64,000 nt of DNA, from the NCBI RefSeq assembly GCF_013702265.1, contig NZ_CP059348.1, forward strand, positions 2,542,001-2,606,000, in the 5' to 3' direction. A program made the position numbers and the translations under genes. The DNA is from Providencia rettgeri (GTDB lineage: Bacteria > Pseudomonadota > Gammaproteobacteria > Enterobacterales > Enterobacteriaceae). This document shows, one piece after another, positions 42,794-53,259 of this stretch. Position 1 is the first letter of the stretch. Each line of letters starts with the position of its first letter. The notes beneath the pieces are model-generated. The model had not been told where the DNA came from and made no database searches. It saw nothing but the letters and a program-made list of their open reading frames with translations.

Positions 42794-43754
42794 CATCTTT
42801 TTTATGTTTAGCGCCTTTTGCTTTATCTGCACCATCGACAGCATCAGCAAGATCAATTTCCACGTCAACCACTTCAACAACCAGCGCTGGCGCGGTGTTT
42901 AGACTTGGTTGATTGGTTAACATCGCTAGGACATCAGCCAAACGATCACGCATATCTTGACGACGCACGATCATGTCAATTGCCCCTTTTTCCAGCAGGA
43001 ATTCACTGCGTTGGAAACCTTGAGGTAATTTTTCACGAACGGTCTGTTCGATAACGCGAGGACCCGCGAAACCAATCAGTGCTTTAGGCTCGGCAACGTT
43101 GATATCACCCAACATCGCTAAACTTGCAGAAACACCACCCATAGTAGGGTCGGTCAGTACAGAAATGTACGGTAAGCCACGTTCTTGCATTTTCGCCAGT
43201 GCAGCACTGGTTTTCGCCATTTGCATCAGAGACAGTAACGCTTCTTGCATACGCGCACCACCACTCGATGAGAAGCAAACTAATGGACAGTTATCTTCCA
43301 ATGCTTGTTCCACAGCACGGACAAAACGTGCGCCCACAACCGATGCCATTGAACCACCCATGAAGGAGAATTCAAATGCAGCTGCAACAACAGGCATCTC
43401 TTTGAGCGTACCTTTCATCACGACGATAGCATCTTTTTCACCCGTTTCTTTCTGGGCTGAGCTAATTCTGTCTTTATATTTTTTAGAGTCGCGGAATTTG
43501 AGCACATCTTTTGGCTCTAATTCGCTACCTAATTCCGTTGTTGAGTTTTCATCAAGGAAAGATTCAAGGCGTTGGCGAGCATGAATACGCATATGGTGGT
43601 CACATTTTGGACACACTTGTAGGTTACGCTCAAGTTCAGCACCGTAGAGGACTTGCCCACAGCTATCACATTTAGTCCAAACACCTTCAGGGATGTTTGC
43701 TTTATGGGATGGGGTTGAAGTACCTTTTTTTAAAATTTTCTCAATCCAGCTCAT
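42786..43754 (-). CDS. accD: Acetyl-CoA carboxylase carboxyltransferase subunit beta AccD
   Basis: Beta half of the carboxyltransferase in malonyl-CoA synthesis. The N-terminal zinc ribbon is [16 protein letters not shown] with CPKCDHHM (four cysteines near residues 29-51). The crotonase-like core includes [20 protein letters not shown] and [16 protein letters not shown]. It has 322 residues (E. coli 304); the difference lies largely in a charged C-terminal tail that ends [12 protein letters not shown]. It overlaps folC. Confidence 0.97.
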
Positions 43755-43914
43755 TAATGGACCTTTTCGTCTGATTGCACTCTGACGACACTTCGAATAA
43801 TACTGCCCCTGAATTTTAGGGATGGTTATATAAGAAGCATCTATCAGTATGTTATTTTTTTGCCATTAAACCACAATGATATCTCACTGTAGATAAAAAC
43901 TTTTTTCAAACCGA

Positions 43915-44622
43915 TTATTGGTTATCGTTTTTTTGCGTCGCCGCACTCTTTTCTTTTGCCACTGCATTTTTTTCTTTTGCAGCAGCTCGACGGTGGCGAA
44001 TAATTTCAATGACACCCGGCAGAATCGAAATAAAGATAATCGCGACTATCAGTAATTTCAAATTCTTTTGTACTATCGGTAAATCACCAAATAAATATCC
44101 TGCATAGGTAAAGAGTAGCACCCATAATAACGCACCTGTCACATTATAAAAGGCAAAATGACGGTAAGACATTTTACCCATACCCGCAACGAAAGGTGCA
44201 AAGGTTCTCACGATAGGCACAAAACGCGCCAAAATAATCGCTTTTCCGCCATGTTTCTCATAAAACTGATGAGTTTTATCCAAATAGCTACGACGGAAAA
44301 TTTTTGAATCTGGGTTTTTAAACAGTTTCTCACCAAAGATACGCCCAATGGTGTAGTTCACTGCATCACCAATAATTGCTGCAATAATCATCAACAACAC
44401 CATGACGTGTACGTTTAAATCATTACTTGGCAATGCTGCTAACGCACCCGCGACAAATAATAATGAATCTCCAGGAAGGAAAGGCGTAACCACCAGCCCC
44501 GTCTCGCAGAATAGGATCAGGAATAAAATTCCGTAAACCCAAACACCATATTCGGCGACCAATTCCGCAAGATGCACATCAATATGTAAAATAAAATCAA
44601 TGATAAAACTGATAAACTCCAT
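43915..44622 (-). CDS. dedA: DedA-family membrane protein
   Basis: Inner-membrane protein of the DedA family, thought to act in undecaprenyl-phosphate or lipid flipping and proton-motive-force maintenance. Conserved parts are [38 protein letters not shown] and [14 protein letters not shown]. The ATG at 44622 follows AGGA by five bases and gives 235 residues, against 219 in E. coli; the extra length is a lysine/alanine tail with a repeated [12 protein letters not shown] pattern. It lies between truA and accD. Confidence 0.94.
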   Translation of the reverse strand: MEFISFIIDFILHIDVHLAELVAEYGVWVYGILFLILFCETGLVVTPFLPGDSLLFVAGALAALPSNDLNVHVMVLLMIIAAIIGDAVNYTIGRIFGEKLFKNPDSKIFRRSYLDKTHQFYEKHGGKAIILARFVPIVRTFAPFVAGMGKMSYRHFAFYNVTGALLWVLLFTYAGYLFGDLPIVQKNLKLLIVAIIFISILPGVIEIIRHRRAAAKEKNAVAKEKSAATQKNDNQ

Positions 44623-44657
44623 GGGGTTCCTCATGTGGAGATTTATATTAACGACCT

Positions 44658-45473
44658 TTACAGTAGCTCATCCGCGAGAAATAGAGGCCCCATCACATTC
44701 TGTGGCAGGTTAAATTTTTCAGGATAATCCACGCTCACTAAATACAGTCCTTCCGCTTTGGCTGTCGCCGCCGCTTTCGTTCTATCTTTTAATTCTAGAA
44801 GATGTGCCATCCAATCAATGTCTTGATTACCACAGCCTATCTCCAACAAACTGCCAACAATATTTCTCACCATATGGTGTACAAACGCATTGGCTTTAAT
44901 ATCCACAACCACATAGTTTCCGTGACGCGTTACATTCACGTGCATCACATTACGCCAAGGGCTTTTTGATTGGCACTGCACCGCACGGAATGAGGTAAAA
45001 TCACGCTCACCCAGTAATGCTTGTGCCGCTTGGTGCATACGCTTTTCATCAAGGGGAAAATGAAAGTGCGTGACACCATTCGATAAAATTGCAGGTCGAT
45101 AACGGTGATTAAAAATCACATAGCGATATCGACGTGCAGTTGCACTAAAACGCGCATGAAACTCATCATCCACAGGTTTACACCAGCGAACCGCTATATC
45201 GTCAGGAAGATGGGTATTCGCCCCCATCGTCCATGCCGCTTCTTTACGGTTAGCTGAAGTTTCAAAATGCACCACCTGCCCAGTCGCATGAACACCAGCA
45301 TCTGTACGCCCTGCACAATTGACAGTGATTGGCTCTGCAGCAATTTTAGACAGAGCAGCCTCAAGGCAGCCCTGTACGCTTTTCACTTCTTGTTGGCGTT
45401 GCCAACCATAATAACGGCTACCGTTATACTCAATTCCGAGGGCAATGCGATGCAAGTTTGGGGACTCCGACAT
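44658..45473 (-). CDS. truA: TruA, tRNA pseudouridine(38-40) synthase
   Basis: Modifies uridines 38-40 in tRNA anticodon stems. The catalytic Asp lies in [18 protein letters not shown] near residue 60. [17 protein letters not shown] and the [10 protein letters not shown] end are also conserved. It has 271 residues (E. coli 270). Its ATG shares one base with the usg stop (TAATG), so the two are coupled. Confidence 0.97.
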   Translation of the reverse strand: MSESPNLHRIALGIEYNGSRYYGWQRQQEVKSVQGCLEAALSKIAAEPITVNCAGRTDAGVHATGQVVHFETSANRKEAAWTMGANTHLPDDIAVRWCKPVDDEFHARFSATARRYRYVIFNHRYRPAILSNGVTHFHFPLDEKRMHQAAQALLGERDFTSFRAVQCQSKSPWRNVMHVNVTRHGNYVVVDIKANAFVHHMVRNIVGSLLEIGCGNQDIDWMAHLLELKDRTKAAATAKAEGLYLVSVDYPEKFNLPQNVMGPLFLADELL

Positions 45474-46483
45474 TAGTAATACAGCTCCTGAGCCAGTTTT
45501 TCTGCTGTCTCAACCGCCATTAACGCGCCACCAAAACGAACGTTATCCGCCACTGACCAGAATTGTAAAATTTCCGGGATACCGTAATCGTTACGAATAC
45601 AGCCAATGCTTAAGAAATCATTACCTGATGCGTCAGTCACTTGAGTTGGGTAATCACCCTCTTCTGAGACCTGAATATCATCAAAACGTTCAAATTCTTC
45701 GCTCGCTTCTTCTGCGCTAACTGGGCGTAGTGTCTCTAAGTGCACCACTTGCGCATTACCATAAAATACGGGGGACTGAATAAAGCTTACGGAGACTGGC
45801 AAACCGTCGTCTTGCAGCACTTTACGAACTTGCTCAACTAAACGGCGTTCTTGCACAACACTGCCTTCGCCATCCGCTAATAATGGCAGCATGTTAAAGG
45901 CTAATTGCTTAGTAAAACGACCTTCTTCAGCAGGGATGCCATTCAATAAACGCGCGCTTTGCCCTGCTAATTCATCAACGGCGGCTTTACCGTACGCTGA
46001 CATCGATAGCATATTGGTCAGTGTAATACGCCCTACACCAGCCGCATCCACTAATGGTTTGATAGACGTTAGTAGCTGGCTAACATAACTGTCTGCCACT
46101 GAAATAATATTGCGGTTACGGTAATCCGCTAATACTTGAGGGTTAACGCCCGGTACCACTAACGGTACATCAGGGTCTAACGCAAAAATACCACTGTTAT
46201 CAATCACAATGCAGCCTTCTTGCGCTGCTAATTCCGCATACTGTGCCGCGGCCTCTTCACCTGCTGCAAAAAAGGCAATTTGTGCCTGCGACCAATCGAA
46301 GTCCGCGACATCTTGCACTTGATAGCTTTTACCGTTGAAGCGAATGCTCTCCCCTGCACTGCGCTCACTGGCTAGTAAATAAAGCTCACCAACGGGAAAC
46401 TCTCTTTCTTGAAGCAGGGAAAGAATACCTTCACCCACTGCGCCGGTTGCCCCGAGTAATGCAATATTCCAACCTTCTGTCAT
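45473..46483 (-). CDS. usg: Usg, aspartate-semialdehyde-dehydrogenase-like protein
   Basis: Paralogue of Asd of unknown activity. [20 protein letters not shown] is the NAD(P) fold, while the position of the Asd catalytic cysteine reads Ser ([17 protein letters not shown]), so semialdehyde dehydrogenase activity is not expected, as in E. coli Usg. From the ATG at 46483 ([11 protein letters not shown]) it has 336 residues (E. coli 337); an in-frame ATG eight codons earlier is less likely. First gene before truA. Confidence 0.94.
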   Translation of the reverse strand: MTEGWNIALLGATGAVGEGILSLLQEREFPVGELYLLASERSAGESIRFNGKSYQVQDVADFDWSQAQIAFFAAGEEAAAQYAELAAQEGCIVIDNSGIFALDPDVPLVVPGVNPQVLADYRNRNIISVADSYVSQLLTSIKPLVDAAGVGRITLTNMLSMSAYGKAAVDELAGQSARLLNGIPAEEGRFTKQLAFNMLPLLADGEGSVVQERRLVEQVRKVLQDDGLPVSVSFIQSPVFYGNAQVVHLETLRPVSAEEASEEFERFDDIQVSEEGDYPTQVTDASGNDFLSIGCIRNDYGIPEILQFWSVADNVRFGGALMAVETAEKLAQELYY

Positions 46484-46557
46484 GGTTTTTCCTCTAAAAA
46501 AAATCAAAGTGAAACAAGCCGTGATTCGCCACTCATTTCACCTAAAAGAATCTGTTA

Positions 46558-47682
46558 TTAAATTTTTGTGGTAAAGCCTAATTCGCTCAGTAACTGGGCT
46601 GTCTCTTGGTTATCGCACTGAACTGTTAACGATGACCATTCACGGCGTTCTTGGTAATGTTTACGTAATTTATCGAACTCACCGGGAATGCCAGCCACTG
46701 CGCGCAGTGATGCATCATCACGGCGCACATCATACACGAGATGCACTAATCTTTTGAGCTGGCTTTGCGTTAATTTACCATTGAAATTAATGCAGTCGAT
46801 ATCCGGCTTCGGTAACAGCGATGTCAGAGACACGTTCGCAGGTTTACCTAGGAATTCACAATAAGCTTCAAAGACTTGGGTTGTTCCTCTTGCTTTTCCT
46901 TCTAAAGTATAGCCTGCAATATGCGGCGTACCGATATCCACATATGCCAGCAATTCTGTATCCAGATCAGGCTCAGGTTCCCATACATCCAATACCACAC
47001 TCAGCGGCTTACCTTGTTCAAGCAACTGTAATAGCGCTTGGTTATCCACCACTTCACCACGGCTCGCATTAATCAAAATGGTACCGTCGCGTAAATTTGC
47101 CAATCGAGACTCATCCATTAAATGGAAAGTGGAATATTCACCCGCCATATTAAGCGGTGTGTGGAACGTTAAAATATCAGCCTGTTCCAGTAACGAATCG
47201 AATGGAACAAAAACTTCTTGGTCTCCTTTATCTGCTCGAGGAGGGTCACATAATACGGTATTAACGCCCCACGCTTGCAGACGTTTATACAAGCGCCCTC
47301 CCACATTCCCGACACCCACTATCCCTACGGTTTTATCGCGTAAATCAAAATTATCGCGCTCCGCCAGCATCAGTAATGCCGAAAAAACATACTCAACGAC
47401 AGCAATGGCATTGCACCCTGGCGCTGAAGAGAATCCAATATTGGCTTCGGCAAGCCACTGGGTATCAACGTGGTCAAACCCTGCTGTTGCCGTGCCGACG
47501 AATTTTACTGGCGTATTGCTCAGTAATGATTTATTCACTTTGGTAATTGAGCGCACCATTAATGCATCTGCATCAGTCAGTTCCTGTTCTGGCACTGGGC
47601 GCCCTGGTACTGCTTTAACTTCGCCTAGCTCACTAAATAGTGTTTGAGCATATGGCATGTTTTCATCAACCAAAATTTTCAC
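46558..47682 (-). CDS. pdxB: Erythronate-4-phosphate dehydrogenase PdxB
   Basis: Second step of the DXP-dependent pyridoxal phosphate pathway. D-2-hydroxyacid dehydrogenase fold: [20 protein letters not shown] at the start, [19 protein letters not shown] for NAD, and [19 protein letters not shown]. The catalytic His is in [18 protein letters not shown]. It has a C-terminal dimerisation extension specific to PdxB, in total 374 residues (E. coli 378). The flk gene that follows pdxB in E. coli is missing. Confidence 0.96.
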   Translation of the reverse strand: MKILVDENMPYAQTLFSELGEVKAVPGRPVPEQELTDADALMVRSITKVNKSLLSNTPVKFVGTATAGFDHVDTQWLAEANIGFSSAPGCNAIAVVEYVFSALLMLAERDNFDLRDKTVGIVGVGNVGGRLYKRLQAWGVNTVLCDPPRADKGDQEVFVPFDSLLEQADILTFHTPLNMAGEYSTFHLMDESRLANLRDGTILINASRGEVVDNQALLQLLEQGKPLSVVLDVWEPEPDLDTELLAYVDIGTPHIAGYTLEGKARGTTQVFEAYCEFLGKPANVSLTSLLPKPDIDCINFNGKLTQSQLKRLVHLVYDVRRDDASLRAVAGIPGEFDKLRKHYQERREWSSLTVQCDNQETAQLLSELGFTTKI

Positions 47683-47948
47683 GGAATTCGTCCCAATAGA
47701 ATGTGTGTCATGCCCGATTTGGCTGCCACACTATACTCCAAATCGTCGATAGGCTGAATCATTTACATGACAATGCTTTTGGTTGAAATTAATAGTCTAA
47801 TCGGTGACATTTAATTTTTCTTTTTATTAAACAAACTTACAGATGAGTCTGACTACCTAATCCCAAGGATTTCATGTTTAATCAGCAAAACTACATTAAA
47901 AGTTATTCATTTTTCAGGAAGACATTTATTTTGAAAGGCATATTGATT

Positions 47949-48812
47949 GTGAAAAAAGTATTACTGTCGCTACCCCTAATGTGCTCGTTTTATGCCTATG
48001 CTGGCGAACAAAACTGCTCTGCGGACACCCTCGCTATCAACAATTTTAATAATTTCGTCTTTGCTCAAGAGCGCCCTTTTAACGACGCATTGAAAGAGAT
48101 GAATTTACACACCACCAGCCAAGATGACTATATTAACAACACGGTTCAAACGAAGTTTGATGATTGTGGAGCCTTAATCGAATTAACGGGTCATGAAGTT
48201 GTCAAATTCAGCATCCACGACAGCGTATCCGTCAAATCCATTGATATGAGCATGAAAAAAAATGGTCACGGTTGGGACTACAAATCCGCATTTAAACTGT
48301 CTGTTATTAATCAAGATAATGTAGAAAAAACTATCTTGCAGCAAAAAATGAACGGGAAGTTTTTCACTGATCAGAATGGAAAAATAACCGAAGCCAAAGA
48401 TTCTTCTTATACAACGACGCTCGACAAAGAGCGCATGTTAACGAGAGCTGTCACTACTTTTTTAACTGATGATAAAGGACGATTATCTGAATCCAACCGA
48501 GTCAGTACGCTCGAAAATGATAGTGTGAAAACAGCCTTCCATTATGATGCGAAAAATCGCTTAGTTCGTATGCAGTCTGACTCAACCGTCAAAGAGTTTA
48601 CCTATGATGATAATGACAGACCGTTAATCGAAAAAACTATTGAAGAATTTTTTACCACCGAAACAACCATGACAACATGTAAAAGCTGGAATACGTTCGG
48701 AAGATGCACCGACTCGGAAAAAAATATCACCACATTAATTAAAGATGAACACGGAGGGAAAGATAGCGTGTACAACTACCACGCTAATATCAAATACGAT
48801 TATGTATATTGA
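47949..48812 (+). CDS. Secreted YnfC-like (UPF0257) protein
   Basis: Probably exported protein with a Sec signal peptide (VKKVLLSLPLMCSFYAYAGE, cleavage after AYA). The C-terminal part (AFHYDAKNRLVRMQ, EFTYDDNDRPLIEKT, CKSWNTFGRCTDSEKN, then NYHANIKYDYVY) has the layout of E. coli YnfC, including the Cys pair and an end rich in Tyr. Unlike YnfC it lacks a clear lipobox, so it should be periplasmic rather than a lipoprotein. The GTG at 47949 is chosen because it places the signal peptide at the N-terminus and AAAGG lies about ten bases ahead; the frame extends to an ATG at 47874, which would add 25 residues. 287 residues. Role unknown. Confidence 0.6.
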   Translation: MKKVLLSLPLMCSFYAYAGEQNCSADTLAINNFNNFVFAQERPFNDALKEMNLHTTSQDDYINNTVQTKFDDCGALIELTGHEVVKFSIHDSVSVKSIDMSMKKNGHGWDYKSAFKLSVINQDNVEKTILQQKMNGKFFTDQNGKITEAKDSSYTTTLDKERMLTRAVTTFLTDDKGRLSESNRVSTLENDSVKTAFHYDAKNRLVRMQSDSTVKEFTYDDNDRPLIEKTIEEFFTTETTMTTCKSWNTFGRCTDSEKNITTLIKDEHGGKDSVYNYHANIKYDYVY

Positions 48813-48823
48813 TTTTCCCTCTA

Positions 48824-49621
48824 CTATGGGGTCAGCTCTTTCATCCGAAATCGGTCTGGAGTGACCCCTGAAATTTGCTGGAACATTGCAATAAATGCGG
48901 ATGCCGAGCTATACCCCACATCCAAGGCAACTTCATGGACACTTTTACCTTTATCCAGCCCTGCCACTGCATGTAAGTAACGCAGTCGCTGGCGCCACTC
49001 GCTGAATGACATACCCAGCTCTTGTTGGCAACGGCGAGATAACGTTCGCTCCGAGGTATAGGCCCGTTTTGCCCACTGGGCAAGCGTTGTATTATCCGCA
49101 GGATCTTGCTGTAACTCCGCTAAAATAGGCGCTAACAATTTATCTTTGCTGGTGGGTAAATAGGTATCTTGGCACGGTGAAATGGCAAACTGGTCAATCA
49201 ACACTTCTCCCAAACGAATATCCTGCTCGGTTTCGGGCTGCACAATGCCCCGTTGATACATATCCGTCATAATCGTGTGGAAAATGGGACTTAATCGTAC
49301 AACACAGGCCTTACTCGCCAGTCGCGGCGTATAGGCTTGGGCGAAATCAATAATACGAAATTTAACACTCTGCTTATTAAAACTCGCATGTTGGGTATTG
49401 GCAGGGATCCAGATGCAAAACTCTGGCGGTGCCATATAATGCTTGCCTTCCACTTCCATTTCCATAATTCCGCAAACCACATACAACAATTGACCAAAGG
49501 TATGGGAATGGGATTTGTATTCGGTTTGCTGGTTGATTTGTTCATGACGTAAGGCAATAAATTCAGGCTCAATAATATTGCATTCGTTAATCTGCAGAAC
49601 ATCACTTTTTAAATTATTCAT
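48824..49621 (-). CDS. AraC-family transcriptional regulator (NimR-like)
   Basis: An N-terminal cupin-type sensing domain (EYKSHSHTFGQLLYVVCGIM, with GKHYMAPPEFCIWIPANTQH) is followed by a C-terminal AraC double helix-turn-helix (about residues 165-260: TLAQWAKRAYTSERTLSRRC and ALDVGYSSASAFIAMFQQIS). Organisation and similarity recall E. coli NimR, which controls a neighbouring exporter. The gene is divergent from an EamA transporter across a 98-bp gap with repeated TGTCTGAA boxes, so it most likely regulates that transporter. 265 residues. Ligand unknown. Confidence 0.85.
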   Translation of the reverse strand: MNNLKSDVLQINECNIIEPEFIALRHEQINQQTEYKSHSHTFGQLLYVVCGIMEMEVEGKHYMAPPEFCIWIPANTQHASFNKQSVKFRIIDFAQAYTPRLASKACVVRLSPIFHTIMTDMYQRGIVQPETEQDIRLGEVLIDQFAISPCQDTYLPTSKDKLLAPILAELQQDPADNTTLAQWAKRAYTSERTLSRRCQQELGMSFSEWRQRLRYLHAVAGLDKGKSVHEVALDVGYSSASAFIAMFQQISGVTPDRFRMKELTP

Positions 49622-49625
49622 AGGC

Positions 49626-49680
49626 TGTCTGAAAAGCGTTATCGATTGTCTGAATATCAGTATATATAATATTTCGGACA
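49626..49680. promoter_or_regulatory. Candidate AraC-regulator operator: TGTCTGAA direct repeat plus inverted copy
   Basis: TGTCTGAA occurs at 49626-49633 and again at 49647-49654, exactly 21 bases apart (two helix turns). A third copy with one change lies inverted at 49673-49680 (TTCGGACA). Direct repeats with two-turn spacing are typical of AraC-family sites, and the region separates the regulator from its presumed target. Confidence 0.55.
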
Positions 49681-49719
49681 GATGTATACTCCTGTGACTG
49701 ATTAGGGAGAACGTTGTTA

Positions 49720-50640
49720 ATGAAATATTTCCTGTTTCCGCTGACCGCGGTTTTATTATGGTCCATAAATGCCATCGTCAACAAAGCCGCTGCAACGGCA
49801 ATTGACCCTGCTGCCATTTCGTTTTATCGCTGGGCTCTGGCATTTTTAGTCATGACCCCATTTGTTCTGCGCTCGGTACTGCGCCATGCCAAAGTGGTTA
49901 AGCAACATTGGTGGCAACTGGCCATCTTAGGTGCTCTGGGGATGATGCTATATCAAAGTTTGGCTTACTATGCCGCACATACGGTAAGCGCGACATTTAT
50001 GGGTGTTATGAACTCATTTATTCCGCTATTAACTGTGGTGATTAGTATTTTTGTTCTGAGGGTGATCCCAACCGTTGGGATTGTTGTTGGTTCCGTTCTG
50101 TCTCTGTTTGGATTGGCTTGGCTAGTCAGCCAAGGAAACCCAAGCTCATTACTGGATAATGGATTGGGTCAAGGCGAATTGCTGATGATCGTCGCTTCCG
50201 CCGCTTATGCCCTATACGGGGTATTAACTAAGCGCTGGTCGATTCAACTTTCTAGCTGGGACTCCCTGTATGTTCAGGTATTCTTTGGGGTTTTATTATT
50301 AATTCCAAACTTCTTGATGGCAGATGATGTAAGCCTTAACAGCAATAATATCGGGTTAGTTTTATTCGCAGGGATTGCCGCATCGATTCTGGCACCCGCA
50401 ATGTGGATCCAAGGTGTTCTCCGCTTAGGCGCCAATACCACCTCTATCTTTATGAACCTTGCCCCTGTATTTACTGCCATTATCGCGGTATTCACCCTTG
50501 GGGAAGAGTTAAAGAGTTACCACTTAATTGGGGGCGGTATCGTGTTACTCGGTGTGATGTTAGCTCAACAGCTACGCACCCCGCTCACTCAAGTATTTTC
50601 CCGCAAGAAAAAAGCGTTAGAAGAAGATACTTGCCAGTAA
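49720..50640 (+). CDS. EamA/DMT-family transporter
   Basis: Ten-helix drug/metabolite transporter protein of the EamA group, about 306 residues with the usual internal duplication. The first half is marked by LLWSINAIVNKAAATAIDPA and AISFYRWALAFL, the second by NNIGLVLFAGIAASILAP and FMNLAPVFTAIIAVFTLGE. Substrate unknown; it probably exports metabolites or inhibitors under control of the divergent AraC regulator. The ATG at 49720 has AGGGAG about ten bases before it. A hairpin terminator follows. Confidence 0.88.
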   Translation: MKYFLFPLTAVLLWSINAIVNKAAATAIDPAAISFYRWALAFLVMTPFVLRSVLRHAKVVKQHWWQLAILGALGMMLYQSLAYYAAHTVSATFMGVMNSFIPLLTVVISIFVLRVIPTVGIVVGSVLSLFGLAWLVSQGNPSSLLDNGLGQGELLMIVASAAYALYGVLTKRWSIQLSSWDSLYVQVFFGVLLLIPNFLMADDVSLNSNNIGLVLFAGIAASILAPAMWIQGVLRLGANTTSIFMNLAPVFTAIIAVFTLGEELKSYHLIGGGIVLLGVMLAQQLRTPLTQVFSRKKKALEEDTCQ

Positions 50641-50672
50641 GCCACATTAATAGCTAATAGCTCGGTTGATTA

Positions 50673-50709
50673 AAAGCCCCATAAATCTACTTCAAGGTTA
50701 TGGGGCTTT
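50673..50709 (+). terminator. Rho-independent terminator of the EamA gene
   Basis: AAAGCCCCATAA (50673-50684) pairs with TTATGGGGCTTT (50698-50709) across a 13-base loop; TGTTTTATA follows. Confidence 0.85.
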
Positions 50710-50745
50710 GTTTTATATCCAATTGATTTCGCCTCTAAACTTACA

Positions 50746-50791
50746 GCACCTAAAAAGGGGCATAAATTGGATAATGACCGTTTTTAGGTGC
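50746..50791. other. Long-loop stem between the EamA gene and tctE
   Basis: Perfect 11-bp stem, GCACCTAAAAA (50746-50756) and TTTTTAGGTGC (50781-50791), with a 24-base loop. Neither side has a clear terminator T-run. It may still end tctE transcripts or stabilise a 3' end. Confidence 0.5.
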
Positions 50792-50815
50792 AACTAGATA
50801 ATAACAAAGTACCCA

Positions 50816-52252
50816 CTAAGCTTTCTTCGGTGCCCGACTCGCTTTCAAGGTGATCCGCACCAACAACCCGCCGAGATGTTCACTCTTTAGCAACTGCAAT
50901 TCTGAGCCGTGATAACTGGCGATATCTTTTACAAGCGCCAAGCCCAGCCCTGAACCTTCCAGTCCTTTGGCATTATTCAAGCGCCTAAAGGCTTTTAATG
51001 AACGGTGAATATATTTATTTTCGATACCCGGCCCTGAGTCTTCAACTTCCAGTTTAATCATGGAATTGCGACTTTCATCTGCCACGATTCGCACCGTAAC
51101 AATCCCCTGTTCAGGGGTATATTTAATCGCATTATCAATCAGGTTCGCACACATTTCCGCCAGCAAAATAGCATCCCCTTTGACCCAGCAATGCTCTAAT
51201 CCTTCATAGCCTAAATCAATCTGTTTACTCTCGGATTGTCCCAAACGGGTAAAACAGACTTGCTGAACAATTTCCACCAAATTAACCGCACGATAAAGTC
51301 TGATCGCCTCTTTTTCGTGCTCTTTTAAACGCGCAAGCTGCAATAAGCGGTCAGTTAATACGATAGTGTTATCCAAGGTTTTATTAATCGCCTGCAAACT
51401 TTGTTGCTTCTGTTGCTCATCATCGCTATTAAGTGCCACTGAAACTTGCGTTTTTAATACGGCTAGCGGGGTTTTTAGTTGATGGGAAGCATCCGCACTG
51501 AAACGTTCTTGACGCTTTAACATCCGTTTTAACCGCTCCACATAGCGGTTCAAGGCATCTACAAGCGGCGAAAGTTCCGACCATGGCAACACATTCGGGA
51601 TTGGTGTGAGGTCATTCGCAGCGCGACCGAGCATTAAATTAGAGAGTTTTTTCAGTGGCGTTAATAGCTTACGCAACAGTAAATACGCCAATATCAGCGT
51701 CACGACCACCACGGTACCTTGGCTCATCAGCGCAGAGATCAGCAGTTGATTGGCGAAATCTTGCCGAGCATACACCGTTTCAGCAACGCGGATCTCCACC
51801 ATGCCCTGGATACCACCTTCGTTAATCGGCTGGAAAAAGGTCGCCACACGAATGGGCAGCCCCATGTATTCCGCATCATAAAAGTAGACTAAAGCAGTGT
51901 AATGTTGAGAGCGCATCCAATAAGGCGGGATTGGCGGTAGGTCATCATAACCAGAAATGGTTTCCCCGTGAGGGGCGATGACTTGGTAAAACAGACGGTC
52001 ATTATTATTCAGCTCAAAGCTATCGAGCACCACATAAGGAACGTTCACAGAAAGATGTTCATCCACCACCTGTAAGCGTTCCGCCACGGTTCTCGCCGAC
52101 GCCAGTAATGTCCGGTCATAAGCGAGGTTTGCCGCGTTTTTAGCGCTATAATAGTGGGTATAAACGGAGAAACTTCCCAACAAAATGAGGGGGATACCGA
52201 AAAAAAGCAGCAACTGATGAAAGAGAGAGCGTGGATGAGAGACTAATTTCAT
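50816..52252 (-). CDS. tctE: TctE, sensor histidine kinase of the tricarboxylate system
   Basis: Membrane histidine kinase that senses tricarboxylates (citrate type) and phosphorylates TctD. 478 residues: an N-terminal helix, a periplasmic sensor of about 140 residues, a second helix near 180-200 (LLISALMSQGTVVVVTLILA), a HAMP-like linker, a dimerisation helix with the phospho-His in RFSADASHQLKTPLAVLK, and an ATPase with the N box MCANLIDNAIKYTPE and G boxes EDSGPGI and GSGLGLALVKDIASYH. It overlaps tctD by four bases. Confidence 0.9.
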   Translation of the reverse strand: MKLVSHPRSLFHQLLLFFGIPLILLGSFSVYTHYYSAKNAANLAYDRTLLASARTVAERLQVVDEHLSVNVPYVVLDSFELNNNDRLFYQVIAPHGETISGYDDLPPIPPYWMRSQHYTALVYFYDAEYMGLPIRVATFFQPINEGGIQGMVEIRVAETVYARQDFANQLLISALMSQGTVVVVTLILAYLLLRKLLTPLKKLSNLMLGRAANDLTPIPNVLPWSELSPLVDALNRYVERLKRMLKRQERFSADASHQLKTPLAVLKTQVSVALNSDDEQQKQQSLQAINKTLDNTIVLTDRLLQLARLKEHEKEAIRLYRAVNLVEIVQQVCFTRLGQSESKQIDLGYEGLEHCWVKGDAILLAEMCANLIDNAIKYTPEQGIVTVRIVADESRNSMIKLEVEDSGPGIENKYIHRSLKAFRRLNNAKGLEGSGLGLALVKDIASYHGSELQLLKSEHLGGLLVRITLKASRAPKKA

Positions 52253-52917
52253 ACACTACACTGCTCTAATCGGTATCCCAATCCGCGTAAAGTATTGATA
52301 TTGATATCTGAACCTGTGAGTTTTTTACGAACCCGATGCACATACAGTTCAATACTTTGTAAATTGGCTTCATCCGACAGCGAGAATACCTGCTCAAATA
52401 ATTGTGTTTTTGAAACAGGTCGCCCTCTGCGATGAAAAAGTGTATTCAATACCGCGTATTCTCGCGGCGTTAAACCTAACGGTTCTGCCTTCAGTGAAAA
52501 ATAACCGTCATCATGAAAACAGAGGTCACCAAAACATTGGTCGCTATTCACATTCCCTTGACTACGGCGTAAGAGCGCACGCGCTCGAGCCTCTAATTCA
52601 GCGATATCAAAGGGTTTGGTCAGGTAATCATCCGCCCCTGCATTCAGCCCTTTCACGCGGTCGGCCACATCTGAGTTCGCCGTTAATAGCAGAACAGGTG
52701 TTTCTTGATGACGTTTGCGCATCTGGGCTAATACATCTAAGCCACTCATTCGTGGTAATGAAACATCCAAGACCACCAACGAATAATTTTCGGTTTGTAA
52801 TAGCTGATCGGCGATGTAACCATCACTGGCGATGTCCACAGCAAATCCCGATGCCGTTAAGGCTTTCTGTAACCACAAAGACAACTCGTCATGATCTTCA
52901 ACCAATAACATTCTCAT
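52249..52917 (-). CDS. tctD: TctD, OmpR-family response regulator of the tricarboxylate system
   Basis: The receiver domain has the phospho-acceptor Asp in SLVVLDVSLPRMSGLDVL and the conserved Lys in GADDYLTKPFDIAELEARA. It is followed by a winged-helix DNA-binding domain (LTPREYAVLNTLFHRRGRPV and SIELYVHRVRKKL). In Salmonella TctD represses or controls tctCBA in response to citrate. From the ATG at 52917 (MRMLLVEDHDEL) it has 222 residues, close to Salmonella TctD (224); a start at 52932 is in frame but has no ribosome-binding site. Divergent from tctC. Confidence 0.9.
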   Translation of the reverse strand: MRMLLVEDHDELSLWLQKALTASGFAVDIASDGYIADQLLQTENYSLVVLDVSLPRMSGLDVLAQMRKRHQETPVLLLTANSDVADRVKGLNAGADDYLTKPFDIAELEARARALLRRSQGNVNSDQCFGDLCFHDDGYFSLKAEPLGLTPREYAVLNTLFHRRGRPVSKTQLFEQVFSLSDEANLQSIELYVHRVRKKLTGSDININTLRGLGYRLEQCSV

Positions 52918-53092
52918 TAGTCGCCCACTCATTATGATTATTTATGCGTATAAGTTGGCACTCTCTCGATTGAATGAAAAGTGTTAAACGTGATTTTTAC
53001 CGAAGCTATCACAACTATCCTTCGTTAACCTGCTACCACAAATAAAAATTAACATTAAATTAACACGACCAAGAAGAGTAAATATAAAACAA

Positions 53093-53108
53093 TCTGATAT
53101 GTATCACA
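53093..53108. promoter_or_regulatory. Candidate CRP site in the tctD-tctC intergenic region
   Basis: TCTGA-TATGTA-TCACA differs from the CRP consensus TGTGA-N6-TCACA by one base and lies about 150 bp before tctC. The 342-bp divergent region (52918-53259) otherwise shows nothing I can name; it must hold the tctD and tctC promoters and TctD operators. Catabolite control of citrate uptake would be expected. Confidence 0.45.
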
Positions 53109-53259
53109 TAAAAATAATTTTATTTGTTAATGAAAGGTAAATGAAAGGTTCTCAATACAATGATGCATAGCGAACCAACATTGTCCAAAGCTATTCATCG
53201 ACAGCGACATAACCAACAACAACCAAGTAACTTAATTATTGTCTAGTGAGGAATGAAGC

